Source: Sclerurus mexicanus (Eukaryota > Chordata > Aves > Passeriformes > Furnariidae). Taken from it: a stretch of 64,000 bases of DNA. The position numbers were made by a program, and so were the translations under genes. This document shows positions 24,202-36,270 of this stretch, piece after piece (position 1 is the first letter of the stretch; each line of letters opens with the position of its first letter). The notes beneath the pieces were generated by a model. That model searched no databases, had not been told where the DNA came from, and worked only from the letters and a program-made list of their open reading frames with translations. The stretch covers positions 8,122 to 72,121 of the forward strand of contig VWZF01006091.1 in the NCBI GenBank assembly GCA_013396755.1, given 5' to 3'.

Positions 24202-25496
24202 ATCTAGGTACCATAAAAGCATCATTATTTATTAGCTTAAGTGCTAGTGGTAGGCATAACTCTGTTTATTACACAGATAGTAGACATTACAGACAATTTC
24301 ACTAGGCCCCTTCCCAGTAATACTCACATGAATTTGTAGTTTACAACATTTTGAAGCCAAAATTCGTCTGATTACATATGGCTTTGTCAGTGAAGAGATG
24401 CAATTACAACACCTAGGTGACCTTCTCTATTTAGAAATCCTGTGATAGGGTTTTAAATACACAGTTTCAGAGGGGTGAAAGAATTAAAGAACTCAGACAA
24501 AGCAATTGTGTGATCATGATGAATGCCCTGGTGGAATGACTTTGAAAGTGTAAACTCTTGAACTGAGCTAGAAATTCTTTAAACTGTGTTTATATAAACA
24601 TTTCACATCTTGCACCATAGCAAACCTGTGCCCCTACTATGCTAAGATTAACTTACAGTGCTTGGAAGTATACAGAAATTGTTTAACACATAACCTTATA
24701 GCATGGGTTTTACTCCTTTTTAGCAGAACATTTATATTTTATCTGAAGAAAAAGGAATATCCTGTTGTAACAACATTAAAGGCTTGTTAGAAACTTTAAT
24801 ATAATAAACCAAATATAATACTGCAAAGGTTTATATTAAAATAGGGCATCAGTCTCTTGATAGCAGCAGCAAAGCTACTGGTATGTTCTCAACCATGCTT
24901 TATATGTGCTGCTGTGTCAATTGCTGCTCTCCAGATTGCTGTGCTTCCACTGAAGCAAGTAAATCACATGCTAAAAGAGAAGAAGAGGTAGGAGACAGGA
25001 GTGGAGGGACAAAATTTAATGGTTTTCTGTTTCACACCTGAGTCTGAAAGGCTGGTGATCTGGGCCAAGAATTTCAACAAAAGTAGGTTCCAAATTAAGG
25101 TTTCTTAAATCCATTGACACCCTGTCCCCTAGTATTTCCTGCTGATTGGCTCTAGGCTGTGGGAAGTGCCCTGGCAATAGAAAAAGACAGATTCAGAGAA
25201 TTGGGTGGAATTTAGGATTTGTGCATTGAAGCCAATATCCATATATAGTAATAGAAACAGTTATGTTGCCCTTTTGTCATTTTAAAATTTCTGCGAAGAC
25301 CCCACACAGACATAAGGACCCAATTTTAAGTACGTTGGCTAGTTGGCTTCTTTTTTTTTTTTAACAGACCTTTTAGTTTACTGCAATGAGAAATGCACCA
25401 CATATATTTACTCTGAAAATTCACAGCTTTTGAAAAACACTACAATAACAACAATAACAAATATAACATACATCTTGGTTTGCTCTGTAGTAACCT
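24202..25496. other. No gene seen; AT-rich sequence
   Basis: No repeat family or exon recognised. There is a T-run at about 25351-25362 and a CAATAA-rich stretch at 25440-25470. Confidence 0.6.
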
Positions 25497-26285
25497 CAAA
25501 GGAAAAGTTGTTCCTGACAGATAAATGGTGCTTGTCATTTTAAATCTCTCATTCCTCCTTGTCCTGGTAGAATATGTGTTATATCAAGAAAACGAAATGG
25601 TTTTCTCCATGCAAAGTTGTCTGTGGAGCCTTGACTTTCATAAATTAAGAGAAGCCATGTTTCCTGGAAAATGCAAAGTATGTAGGACATGACGGAAAGA
25701 ATTGAACATACTTATAACAATGTACTCCTACTTGCAACAGCAATTAAAAACATTAAAAATGGCCAGATATATTTTGCTCTTTCACAAAAGCAAATTTGCA
25801 AACCCCGCAAAACTGGGAGGAGCTGTTGACTCCCTCAAAGGCAGGGAGGCCCTGCAAAGAGACCTCGACAAATTGGAGGAGTGGGCAATCACCAACCATG
25901 TGAAGCTCAACACGGGGAAGTGCTGGATGCTACACCTGAGATGAGGCAACACCAGATGTACGTACAGACTGCAGAATGAGATGCTGGAAAGCACTGCCAT
26001 GGAAAGGGCCCTGAGGGTCCTGATCGATGGCAAGTAGAATATGAGTCAGCAATGCCCTGGCAGCCAGGAGGGCCAACCTTGTCCTGGGGGGCATCAGGCA
26101 AAGCATCGCCAGCCAGCTGAGGGAGCGGATTGTCCCACTCTGCTCTGCACTGGGGCAGCCTCAGCTTGGATATTGTGTGCAGTTTTGGTCAACACAATAT
26201 AAGGAAGATATTAAGCCATTAGAGAGCATCCAAAGGAGGGCAATGAAGATGGTGAAGACCCTTGAGGGGAAGCTGTATGAGGAGA
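25497..26285 (+). repeat. 789-bp inverted duplicate, left (apparent donor) copy
   Basis: Position x here pairs with 70669 minus x on the opposite strand (44384-45172), with no indel and one mismatch seen (G at 25528). The first 298 bases are not CR1; the rest is the 5'-truncated start of a CR1. Because the flank continues naturally to the left and the CR1 continues naturally to the right, this copy looks like the original. Confidence 0.9.
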
Positions 26286-26685
26286 GGCTGAGGTCACTTG
26301 GTCGGTTCAGCCTGGAGAAGAGGAGATTGAGGAGGGACCTCATCACAGTCTACAACTTCCTCATAAGGGGAAGAAGACAAGCAGACATTGATCTCTTCTC
26401 TGTGGTGACCAGTGACAGGACCTGAGGGAATGGCCTGAAGTTGTGTCAGGGAAGGTTTAGGCTGAGTATTAGAAAAAGGTTCTTCCCCCAGAAGGTTGTT
26501 GGGCACTGGAACAGGATCTGCAGGGAAATGGTCACAGCACAGCCTGACAGAACTCAAGAGGTGTTTAGATGATACACTACTCTCTTGGGGATGTTCCTGT
26601 GCAGAGCTAAAAGTTGGACTTGATGATCCTTGTGGATCCCTTCCAATTCAGCTGACTCCATGATTTTGTGATTCTGTAATTGTAG
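25795..26685 (+). mobile_element. CR1 LINE, 5'-truncated, 3' end intact
   Basis: Starts in the RT region, where 'aaatttgcaaaccccgcaaa' reads KFANPAK, a mutated form of the catalytic KFADDTK box. It continues through the thumb (GAVDSL..REALQRDLDKLEEWAITNH). The 3' region then includes 'cttggatattgtgtgcagtt', 'agagcatccaaaggagggc', 'agcctggagaagaggagatt', 'tttaggctgagtattagaa' and a tail ending in CR1-type octamer repeats (gattttgtgattctgtaatt) near 26685. The ORF2 is broken by stops. The loss of both Asp codons in the FADD box means it could not encode active RT even if full length. Confidence 0.9.
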
Positions 26686-27090
26686 AGAGTGTTGTACTTT
26701 TAAAGATTTGGTTAAATCAGATACTTCCATATATATTCAGACTCTACCATTTATTTGGGAAAACCTATCATCTTGCTATCTGTGCAATCTCCTCTTGTCT
26801 TATTTCCATTCCACATGAAACACCAGTCCTGATGTCTTGTTGCTTGATCCTTCTAGAAGCACATCTGTGTCCTTTTGTACCATTAGGAAGTAACACAGCA
26901 CATTCCTCTTTCATTATGAAGACAGATCTAAAAAGCACTGATAACTTGCAAATCATCCACTTAGCTTTCAGAACTCTTGTGTTAGATTTCATTTCTAATC
27001 AGAATGGTTACCATATCTGCCAGTCTATCTGGAAATACAATAACAGATCACATTTAGGAGGTTCTTATTTCTCTCAACTTTTAAATGAAC

Positions 27091-27141
27091 TATCAAAAAA
27101 CCACAAACAAACCAACCAAGCAAACCAAAACCCAAAACCAC
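27091..27141. repeat. CAAA/CCAA low-complexity island
   Basis: A short run of CCAACC, CAAACC and CCAAAACC words on the plus strand. Confidence 0.8.
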
Positions 27142-28959
27142 ATTGCTAAGGTAATCCCCTAAGGAACACAAAGATTTAAAGGAAGTGCGTGCAGGGCATT
27201 TTGAACAATGATATATACTAGCAGAACATCTCAAGCATGTTTTGATTCACATATGGGTTTCACCTAGCAAAGGGAAGAGGCAGAAATAGAACCACATGCA
27301 TTTAGTTCTGTCTGTATGCAACCCAGAATGGAGGGTAACTGCAGGAGCCTTAACTCATCTTGTACATCTTGTCTTAGTTCTAATTTAAGCAGAACTATTT
27401 GTGACAACATCTGCAGTCAGGATTAGAAGGTGACAATGTACTAAATTGGATATTTTTAAATCCTGGAAGAGCAATGTGCTTCTAGTTGCATGCTATCCCA
27501 ATCTTCTATGCCTTGCTCCCACCTATGGGATGATGGATTTTTGTGTTCATTTACATCGTCAGGCTAAACATACCGTGACTACTCAGAACAGCAAAATTCT
27601 GCTCCATGGGCCACCCAAATGGTGTTTTTGGGCCACCCAGGCTCTTGCAAGTTAGTAAGATCCTAGAACTCCTCCACAGAGCTAGACCATTGCAAGAATT
27701 ATAGCTCTGCTATATATGCCCTCCACAGTGATGGCTTTGGGACTCCAACTAATGGGACAGCATCACCATAATTTATATATATCATTAACCTCTGTGTCAT
27801 GAGAATTTAAGGGGTTTTTGCCAATTACAATTATCCTAATTAAGAAGCATCTATCATGCTAATTATTACCCTGATTTAGTGTATGATATCCTTTCTTTGG
27901 TCTCATGTCCAAGACTCAAGAGGAACTGACTGCAAGTTAAAAATATACTCTGAAAACCTCTATTTGCCAGTTGTAGCTAGGCCAAGCAATGACTAATAGG
28001 GAGAATATTTGCAAAGATTCTGAGTACATAAACACCAAAGAAAGATAGCTGAGTTATGTTGCGTGGTCCAAAGAGATATTAGCAACCAAAGAGGAAGGGT
28101 GTAAAACAAAAAAGTCATGTTCAATTAAAACCAATCCCCCTGCTTTTAAATACAGCAACTGCTTCTCCAAAGACTGGAGAATGCAGTTTGAAGTGGGTGG
28201 GTACAACCATGATTTGAATTTGAGGTTTAAAAGGGGCCTTTTTTGTTTCTATCCTTACTTTCCCATTCGAGAACATTCTTCCATGAGCAGGTATTAGGAA
28301 ATGCAACACCAGAGATGAGCTGCTGGCATATGATGGGAACTTGCATTCATCAGGATTCCCAGTCAAAATTAAGTCAAAGATGTGAAGATTTAGTGGGAAA
28401 AAAATGGACCCACTGAACTTTTGGTCTGGTTTCTGTCCTTGTCTCAGATATTCTAAAAAGGTTTTATATATAACTGATTTTTCCATCTAACCTAAGTATT
28501 TTGGTGCAAAGACTCAGATGAAAGCCATAAGCATTGGCCAAAATTTTCAAAATTGCATAGCAGTTTGGAATAATTCAATTTCTGGGCAGAAGAACTGAGT
28601 GACTCTGATTTATAATTATTTGGGAAACTGATTCCAAATGAAACAAGATTTTTGAACTGTTTCTAACTGTATCAAGATTTTTTTAAAAAAATAAGCTTGT
28701 CATTAAAAAAAAGTGGGAGAAAAATCTCCTCCCCATTGCCTTTCTCACATCCAAAATATATAACAGATCCAGAACAAAATAGTTAAGATCAGTAGCAGTG
28801 CAAGAAAACATTCTTGAAGTCCACAATTTATATCTAGAGAGAATAAGAAACTGGTTTGAAAACAACTGAGTTGGACAGGCCTCATGCTGTCATAGATAAG
28901 AGTGTTATTCCATTGATTCTTGGTTATTTAGAAGATGTGCAATAGAAACAGGAAATCTG

Positions 28960-29240
28960 TGACACAATATTGATACAATCAAAATTAGAATATTGTGCCA
29001 TTTCTAGATCTGGTACTCAAAGTTAAAGTAAAATATGCAAATGTGAAAGGGGTGAAGGAAGAAAACACATAAAAATGTTGGAGAAACTAGGAAACACTCA
29101 TTACAATATGATATTCAGTGCACTAAGATCATCAAAGATAAAATCAAGGAGTAATATGAATCCTGTGTATAAGTCCTTGCACATCTGTTTCTGGAAGGTT
29201 GGGGTGTTCATTCTAGATGAAAAAAAATTCATAGTCAGAT
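28960..29240 (+). mobile_element. Ancient CR1/L3-like relic (3' part of ORF2)
   Basis: 'aaaattagaatattgtgccatttctagatctgg' matches the CR1 'LEYC.QFW' region. After it, 'gttggagaaactaggaaacactca', 'agatcatcaaagataaaatcaagg' and 'gtgtataagtccttgcacatctg' keep the order seen in old vertebrate CR1/L3 copies. There is no open frame. The age class is similar to the relic at 9280. Boundaries are approximate. Confidence 0.45.
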
Positions 29241-32200
29241 CAGTAGGATGCTGACTAAGATTTTAATTTAACCAGAATATAACAGACAGTGAGCATAATT
29301 TAAATAGGAAAAAAAAAAAAGGGGATGAAGTCACCAGTTCATAGAGTCATCATTATTATATAAACCTTTCTTAAACATTCTTATATTAATTTTTTATGGA
29401 AGGTTTTGCAGTTCATGAGTGTAGGCTGTTGGTCTGCACAGTGATATTTGAACTTAAATCACTCTCACACTTTAACATTCCTTTCATGAAGGAGCCATTC
29501 CTCTTGGAAATTTTAAGTTAATGAAGTCACAGCCTTTAAGGGTTCAGTTCATTGGCTGGTAAGATTAGAGATGTATTTTCCCAAGTGGTTTTTTAAAAGT
29601 GATCAACATGATAATAAGTTTTTTCCATCTTCTTCAGCACTTAGTTGGTAACTAGTCTAAGGCCATGCAAATAATTCTTTCCCTGGGACACTGGATCAAC
29701 ACTTTCTGCTCCCTTTCAAACTTAGATTGCTGATTTGCAGCTGTGAAGGAATTCATTGCCAGGTCAGATTGGAAAGACTTTGCCTTCCTCTGCACTGCTG
29801 AGCATGTATTAGTTGCTGATTTGTCTGTTTCTCACCTCATCAGACCTTGGGCACTAGTGGAATTTGGACAATGTTTGATGCTATCTCTCCCTGCCATGAA
29901 ACAATTTGGTGTCCTGGATAACGAGGGATTTTAATGTAGACAAAGTTATTGGGCAAAAAAGTGAAATAAGTAATATTTAAAATTTAGTTGACAATATTTA
30001 GTCTAAAATCAAGAAAACAAAGAGTTCATTAATTAGACTCCTAATGAGGAAGTGCAGAAAACTGAACAGTAGCCACAGGGAAGAAAAATTGAAGAGTCCA
30101 TATGTCAGAGTCAACACCAAAGTCAACAACAGCAGAAGGAATTCTAGGGACAGATTCTGGCGACAGTGTTGTCCAAGTATAAGAAAGCAATGGCAACAGC
30201 TTAAGCTTTAAGGAAGAACTTCTTGGCACATCTTGCAATGTAGGATAGAAAGATCCTGGGCTATCAGTGAGTGGGCAAAAGAGAGTGATCTGTTGGCTTC
30301 TGGAGAGAGGAATTACTTATTGCTGTTCTCCTTCACTAGGTTGAATGCACTGTTTAACAGCAAAGAAAGGAACGTTTCCAGGTAATGATCAGAAGTTCAT
30401 TACATCATATAGAGATCTGGTTTTCCTTCAGTACTGCTGGGCCTGTTCCACTGATAATAGGACAAATTACTGTGTTCAGGTTAATAAATTTAGAATTCTT
30501 AGTCTGTGTTCATCCATACATCCATAGAAAATGTACAGTTCATTGTTTGCACACACAGATCTTCTTCCAATACAGACCAACATAAGCAAAGCATGAGTTG
30601 TCTTCAATAGCACATCAACTAGACTTTGTTTGGAGAACAGGTGGAAACATGTTTGTGTAAATATACTTATATGTGCATGAGTATATTTGTACACATACAG
30701 ATTTAATTACACTCTTTGGGTTTTGGACCCAATCCATCAAGCATTGCTCTTCTTCTTTGGGGTCATTCTAAGCAAAAATACCATCTGTTGTACCAACAGA
30801 CAGTAACAACATTTTTTACTTTTTAGTTGAAAAATCCAGTTCCTATGCTTCAAAGTGCTAGAGCATTCTGAGCATCTGTTCCTGCCTTTTATTCTCAGCT
30901 CCAAAACAAATGTTTAGGAGAGCTACTCCCTTCTCCCAGGAACTCCGCATGTGTTAAGTGCACCAGTGATTTCTTACCTTCAATCATCCATTTTCAGTAA
31001 TCATTTTATATACATGCCCACATGGCTCTCAATGTGCCCAGACAGTCTTCCACAGTGCAGTTTGGCTGAAACAATGAGAAGGGATGATGAAAATTAAAGT
31101 GTTTAGCTATAAGGAGGATACTGAAAAAACAAAGTTTAGCAAGAAGGAATGCATGTGTTGGCTATAGTTCACTGGGGACAAACTGTCTGCACACCTCAGA
31201 AGCAGGAACACTGAGGGATCTTGCTGTACTGCTCTAAAGGAGACATCAATCAAAGGATGGAGTGGCACTGAGATGCTGTGGTCATATTCTGTTGAAATTA
31301 ATGCACATATGAAACAGAGACTGGAGAAACACAATGGTCTTGTGATCATACTCTGTTGAAAACAATGCACCTAAGAGAACTAAGCTGAAGGAATGTGCCA
31401 GATGGTGACTGAAAGCTGAACTTTGCTTAACTTGAATACACATATTATTTATCATGGCCTACATATGCTAATGACTAAAGTCACTCAGAATCCACCTAAA
31501 CAAGAAATGACATCAACTATAAATTTACCTTTCCTGTCCCTTAAAGAAAAATGCTATAAATACAGCTTAAGTGGGAAGGGAGGTTAGAGGAGACTATTTT
31601 CTGCCTTCTGGGATCACTCAACAGAATTAACCTGTCTTATATCCTCACAGGGACATCTATTAGGTAAGAACCTTATTCGGTGTATGCTAAATAATTATTT
31701 TGAGCTGGCCTTCATTGGTGATTAGAATTTGTCAATATCTTACTTCAAATTAATTTTTCCCAGTCAATAGACTGTCAGCATCGATCTTTGAACTTAATCT
31801 GCCATAGTTTACTATTACCACTGTGTTTGTGTGTTATTCTGTAATCTGTTCAGTGTGAGTCCTTCAAAGGCACTTAGCAGTCACTGGCAGTGGATAGCAT
31901 TCTTCACAAAACTGATAATATGCCATCTAAGAGTGGGCACATCCAGAAAGGTGTCTCTTTCTAAATTGAAATAAAGGATTTGACTCTGATATGCTGTCAG
32001 TGAATGTGCCTGAACAAATAAGTTGAACCACCCTCTGGTACAGTGGGCTGTTCAGTGGAGTCCCCAAAACGGGATGTAGACAGGCTGGTTGGGAACAAGG
32101 GTCTTGTCTTTCCTGGATCATTGACAGATCAAACATGAAAGGTTTGAGGAAACTCCCCTTTCATGTGGTAACATCTATAGGGTGGCAGATTCTTGTTCCA

Positions 32201-34844
32201 GAGAAGACAAGGATAATCACTTTTTTTACTTATATGGACAGATCTAACTCATAATGGCAAGCAAAAATGAATAATGGAGAATGCTCTTTGCAAAGAAAAA
32301 TGATGGGGAAAATATGCGATAGTAATCTATTTAACAGGTTATTGCTCAGTATCTTTCCTTTCTTTGCAACAGATTTACCTCACATTGCATAGGCAACTGC
32401 ATAGTTGTGCTTCTCAGCAATCTCTTGCAGGTGACTCAAGGAGGTTTGACTGTTTCAAACTGAATTTCAGATCTCCATGGACTGATGTAGTGCAGAGATC
32501 TATCAATAGATGTTTCTGATTCAGATGTCAGGGAGTTGCAGCCTTTCCATGTCTTATGTTAATCTTTCTCTTTCCTCTGGTTTGATACTGTACAAACACA
32601 GAACTTAATCAAAAAAGGTGTAAAGAACAAATGACATCATTACTAAGCCTCAGGCGCTTAGACAATAAGTAATCTATGAAAGCCATACACATTTTACTTA
32701 AACCCCTGTAAAATAAGTGTTAAATTGAAGCTGAAGACTTCAAAATGATGAACATGTTCAATATGTGAACTGTGAGTTCACAGATTAGCATTTCTTTGAA
32801 AATGTTGCAGTTTTCTCTGCTTTCCGCATCCCATGGCTGTCTTTCTTTCCAGTGTCCAGGGCAGAGATCCTGGCAGCAGCTAATCAGTACTTTACAGCTT
32901 AGCTCGATGAGTTTTGTCCCTTGTCTAAAGGCAAAGAAAAGGGACAGTGAGGGAGGGGGGATGATAGGATAATTCTCCATTCCTATAAAAAGATATGAAT
33001 GTGTACTTCATTATGTTTGTCTGATAGATCTATTTTAATTGAAACTTTATGTGAAATACAATCATTTTACTTGGAGAAATTTTGGAATAGAATATCAAAA
33101 CAATATCCTTTATCAGACAGATTTTTGATTTTATATTAAAAATAAAACCCAAAATCGCCAAAGACATTTTTCAACAAGACCTATTTTTCAGGCATCACAA
33201 TGACTGAAAGTAATTACAGTTTTAGCCTCTCAACTTTCTTGTGTGGCCATATGAAGCTATTTGAGTTTAGTAACTCATGCAATAATTCAGCATACTCAGT
33301 TTATTTCACCTCATTCATGCAGGTGTTTTGTCATAAATTACTCATAGGCAGGATCTCAGGCTTGATATTGTAATGCCAAATATTTAACTATACTCTTTAA
33401 GCAACCCTTTGGGCCAGGGAAAAATCTTTAATCAACACTGCTTGCATAAGATCAACTTGTATTACTCATATAAGCTGAGTGTTTGCAGCCTGAAAGAATG
33501 CAGCCTGGCAGAAAACTACAGTAATAATGGGCCAGCTAGAAATGTCATTATTAGCAGGAAAATCATGACATCTTGATTCTATTTTTTTTTCCAAAGATAG
33601 CTAAACTATACAATGGATGGTATTATTCCAGACACATTTTGGAGTCATAACCTACAAAATAAATGCAAAGAAGCTAACAGAATCATTTTTTTTCTGTTTG
33701 TGATTTCCTAAAAGAAGCAGTCTCTGGACAGTCTTCTTCATTTCAGGTCTTGCTACCTGGTCTCTGAAAACATTCAGCACTCCCCCCATTGTTCTTTATC
33801 TCCTGTAATATATTTTTCCCTGAATTCCTTGTATTTTTTTATCTGTTCTTTTGAGTGACTAAGGTGTGCACTCAGAAACCATAGTTAGTTACACTTATCA
33901 TGTTATCCTTGAGAACTGGGAATAGCCAATCCTTTATTTTTGTGTTCAAGTAATCAAATAAAAGTCTCCAAAACCAACTGGTAAAATTCTCTTCTTCACA
34001 TAAAATGCTCCATAATTAATTTTTCATTTCTTATCAGTTGAAATCTATTCTGGACAAGCCTCAATTACAGGAGTTCTGGCAGCCAGCTCCAGTTACACGG
34101 TAGACCCAAACTACTAGTCTCAATCATTCTGTGATAGAAACAAAGCCAAACTGGACCAGTTCAGAGATTGAGTCCCCAAAACAGAGTATCATTAGACACA
34201 TCCATCTCAAACAATCTTGTTTGATGGTTCATAAAGCACAAATATACCCCCCAAACTGTAGAAATGTATCATCAATTAAAATTACTCAGATTGTCTCATT
34301 ACAAAAACTTGGTAGAATTAGAAGGGATGCAATAAATATACTGTTATACAGCTACACAAACTGACCTGAAACTACTGTGACACTTTTTCTAAGGAAAGGG
34401 TCTCCAGGCTTCTGTTTCGCTTTTTCTAATGACATTTTTCATCCATTGAAGGGCTTTTCATTTTTCTTAGAAATGCATTATTCCACACTGAGTTGCCAAC
34501 AGCAACAGTTGATTTGATTTCACTTTATTAAGAAGATAAATGACCTTCAGAGAAAATAACTAATTAATAAATACTAGGATGCATTACTAGAGGCTCTCCA
34601 GTTATTTCTGAGATATAAACATATGTTCATTTCCAGAATAGTTGGATAAAGAGGCAAAACCACCAAGTGTGTGATAAACCCAATCCTTAAAGATCTCTGG
34701 CTCCAGTTTTATAGGGAGAACATAGACATAAAGAAGTCCAAGATCACTGCAGTGACATTTGCCATATACATCAGTTTCAGTTTCATCAAAACAATAAAAA
34801 AAATATGGATAAGGCATACTTGTTCTGCCTGAAACCCTTTTCCC

Positions 34845-35383
34845 CCAGTCTTAGGTTTGATGTGCCAGGTCCTGCACTTTGGTCACAATAACAGGACAAC
34901 AGCTGAACATGAGCCTGTGTGTGTCCAGGTGGCCAAGAAGCCAATGACATCCTGGCCTGTATCAGGAACAGTGTGGCCAGCAGAACCAGCAGCTGAGGGA
35001 GCTGCAGTTGTTTAGGCCGGAGAAGAGGAGGCTCAGGGGAGACCTTATTGCTCTCTACAACTCCCTGAAAGGAGGTTGCCAGGCAGGGGTCAGCCTCTTC
35101 TCCCAGGCAACCAGCAGTAGGACAAGAGGACATGGTCATAAGCTGTGCCAGGGGAGGTTTACGCTGGACATTAGGAATAAATTTTTTACAGAGAAAGTGG
35201 TCAGACATTGGAATGGGCTGTCTAGGGAGGTGGTAATTTCACTATCCCTGGAGGTAGTTAAGAAGAGACTGGATGAGGTACTTGGTTCCATGGTCTAGTT
35301 GACAAGGTGGTGTTGGGTCGTAGGTTGGACTCGATGATCTCAGAGGTCTTTTCCAACCTAGTTGATTCTGTAATTCTGTGATT
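34845..35383 (+). mobile_element. CR1 LINE 3' fragment with internal deletion
   Basis: 'tgtgccaggtcctgcactttggtcacaat' reads CQVLHFGHN, the usual CR1 block. It continues through a region with an internal deletion (near 34975-34995, where the 'GCIR..VASRS..PLY..LVRPHLEY' part is missing). It then has the well-kept C-terminus (PEKRRLRGDLIALYNSLKGG, DIRNKFFTEKVVRHWNGL, LEVVKKRLDEVLGSMV). The stop is followed by 'gttggactcgatgatctcag', 'cttttccaacctagttgatt' and the octamer tail ending near 35383. Good conservation suggests a younger CR1 subfamily than the 5.2-kb copy. Confidence 0.9.
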
Positions 35384-35715
35384 TCATTATTCCCATACCT
35401 ATTTTCTCTCCAACTGATTGAATATTTAACCCATTTGTCATACATTCCTTTTAAAAACATATAAAATCTGGCAATAAAGTCTTAATAAGTAAGATCCGTA
35501 TAAAAAGTGTTTATAAAATTCACTAGAATGACTAGTCCAGTTTTATAAGACTATTCATAGCACAATCAGTGCAAAGCTCTCTATATATTACCTGCTTTGG
35601 GAATTGTGCAAGTACAGCCTTAACATTTAGAACAGCTCTGTATTCATGAAATTGTGTGTTATTCACTGATTCTTCTTTAAGAATAAAATTATGTGTCTCT
35701 GCCTTACAGAACCAT
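35162..35715 (+). repeat. 554-bp duplicate, left copy (likely unmerged allele)
   Basis: Matches 35717-36270 at offset 555 with one difference seen (C at 35242 against A at 35797). It covers the CR1 3' end and about 330 bases of flanking unique sequence. The copies meet at a single N (35716). Confidence 0.9.
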
Positions 35716-35716
35716 N

Positions 35717-36270
35717 CGCTGGACATTAGGAATAAATTTTTTACAGAGAAAGTGGTCAGACATTGGAATGGGCTGTCTAGGGAGGTGGTAATTTCAATAT
35801 CCCTGGAGGTAGTTAAGAAGAGACTGGATGAGGTACTTGGTTCCATGGTCTAGTTGACAAGGTGGTGTTGGGTCGTAGGTTGGACTCGATGATCTCAGAG
35901 GTCTTTTCCAACCTAGTTGATTCTGTAATTCTGTGATTTCATTATTCCCATACCTATTTTCTCTCCAACTGATTGAATATTTAACCCATTTGTCATACAT
36001 TCCTTTTAAAAACATATAAAATCTGGCAATAAAGTCTTAATAAGTAAGATCCGTATAAAAAGTGTTTATAAAATTCACTAGAATGACTAGTCCAGTTTTA
36101 TAAGACTATTCATAGCACAATCAGTGCAAAGCTCTCTATATATTACCTGCTTTGGGAATTGTGCAAGTACAGCCTTAACATTTAGAACAGCTCTGTATTC
36201 ATGAAATTGTGTGTTATTCACTGATTCTTCTTTAAGAATAAAATTATGTGTCTCTGCCTTACAGAACCAT
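35717..36270 (+). repeat. 554-bp duplicate, right copy
   Basis: Starts directly after the single N at 35716 and runs on into unique sequence at 36271. The CR1 3' end at 35717-35938 is therefore counted twice. A single-base difference between copies fits two haplotypes. Confidence 0.9.

Larger units (their letters stand above)
26686..34844. other. Long AT-rich stretch, no gene recognised
   Basis: Contains a CAAA/CCAA island at 27091-27141 and an ancient CR1 relic near 28960-29240 (both listed). An imperfect repeat 'tcatactctgttgaaaacaatgcac' / 'tcatattctgttgaaattaatgcac' lies about 80 bp apart near 31283-31370. A TATA-like 'gctataaatacag' at about 31552 could belong to an old LTR (weak). The minus-strand open frame at 28121-28486 (121 codons) has no recognised domain. 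Confidence 0.5.

Noticed and set aside
25782..26033. Minus-strand frame found again at 44636-44887
   Set aside because: Antisense of CR1 within the inverted duplicate.
28121..28486. Minus-strand 121-codon frame
   Set aside because: No domain, no splice or promoter context; within reach of chance in 64 kb.
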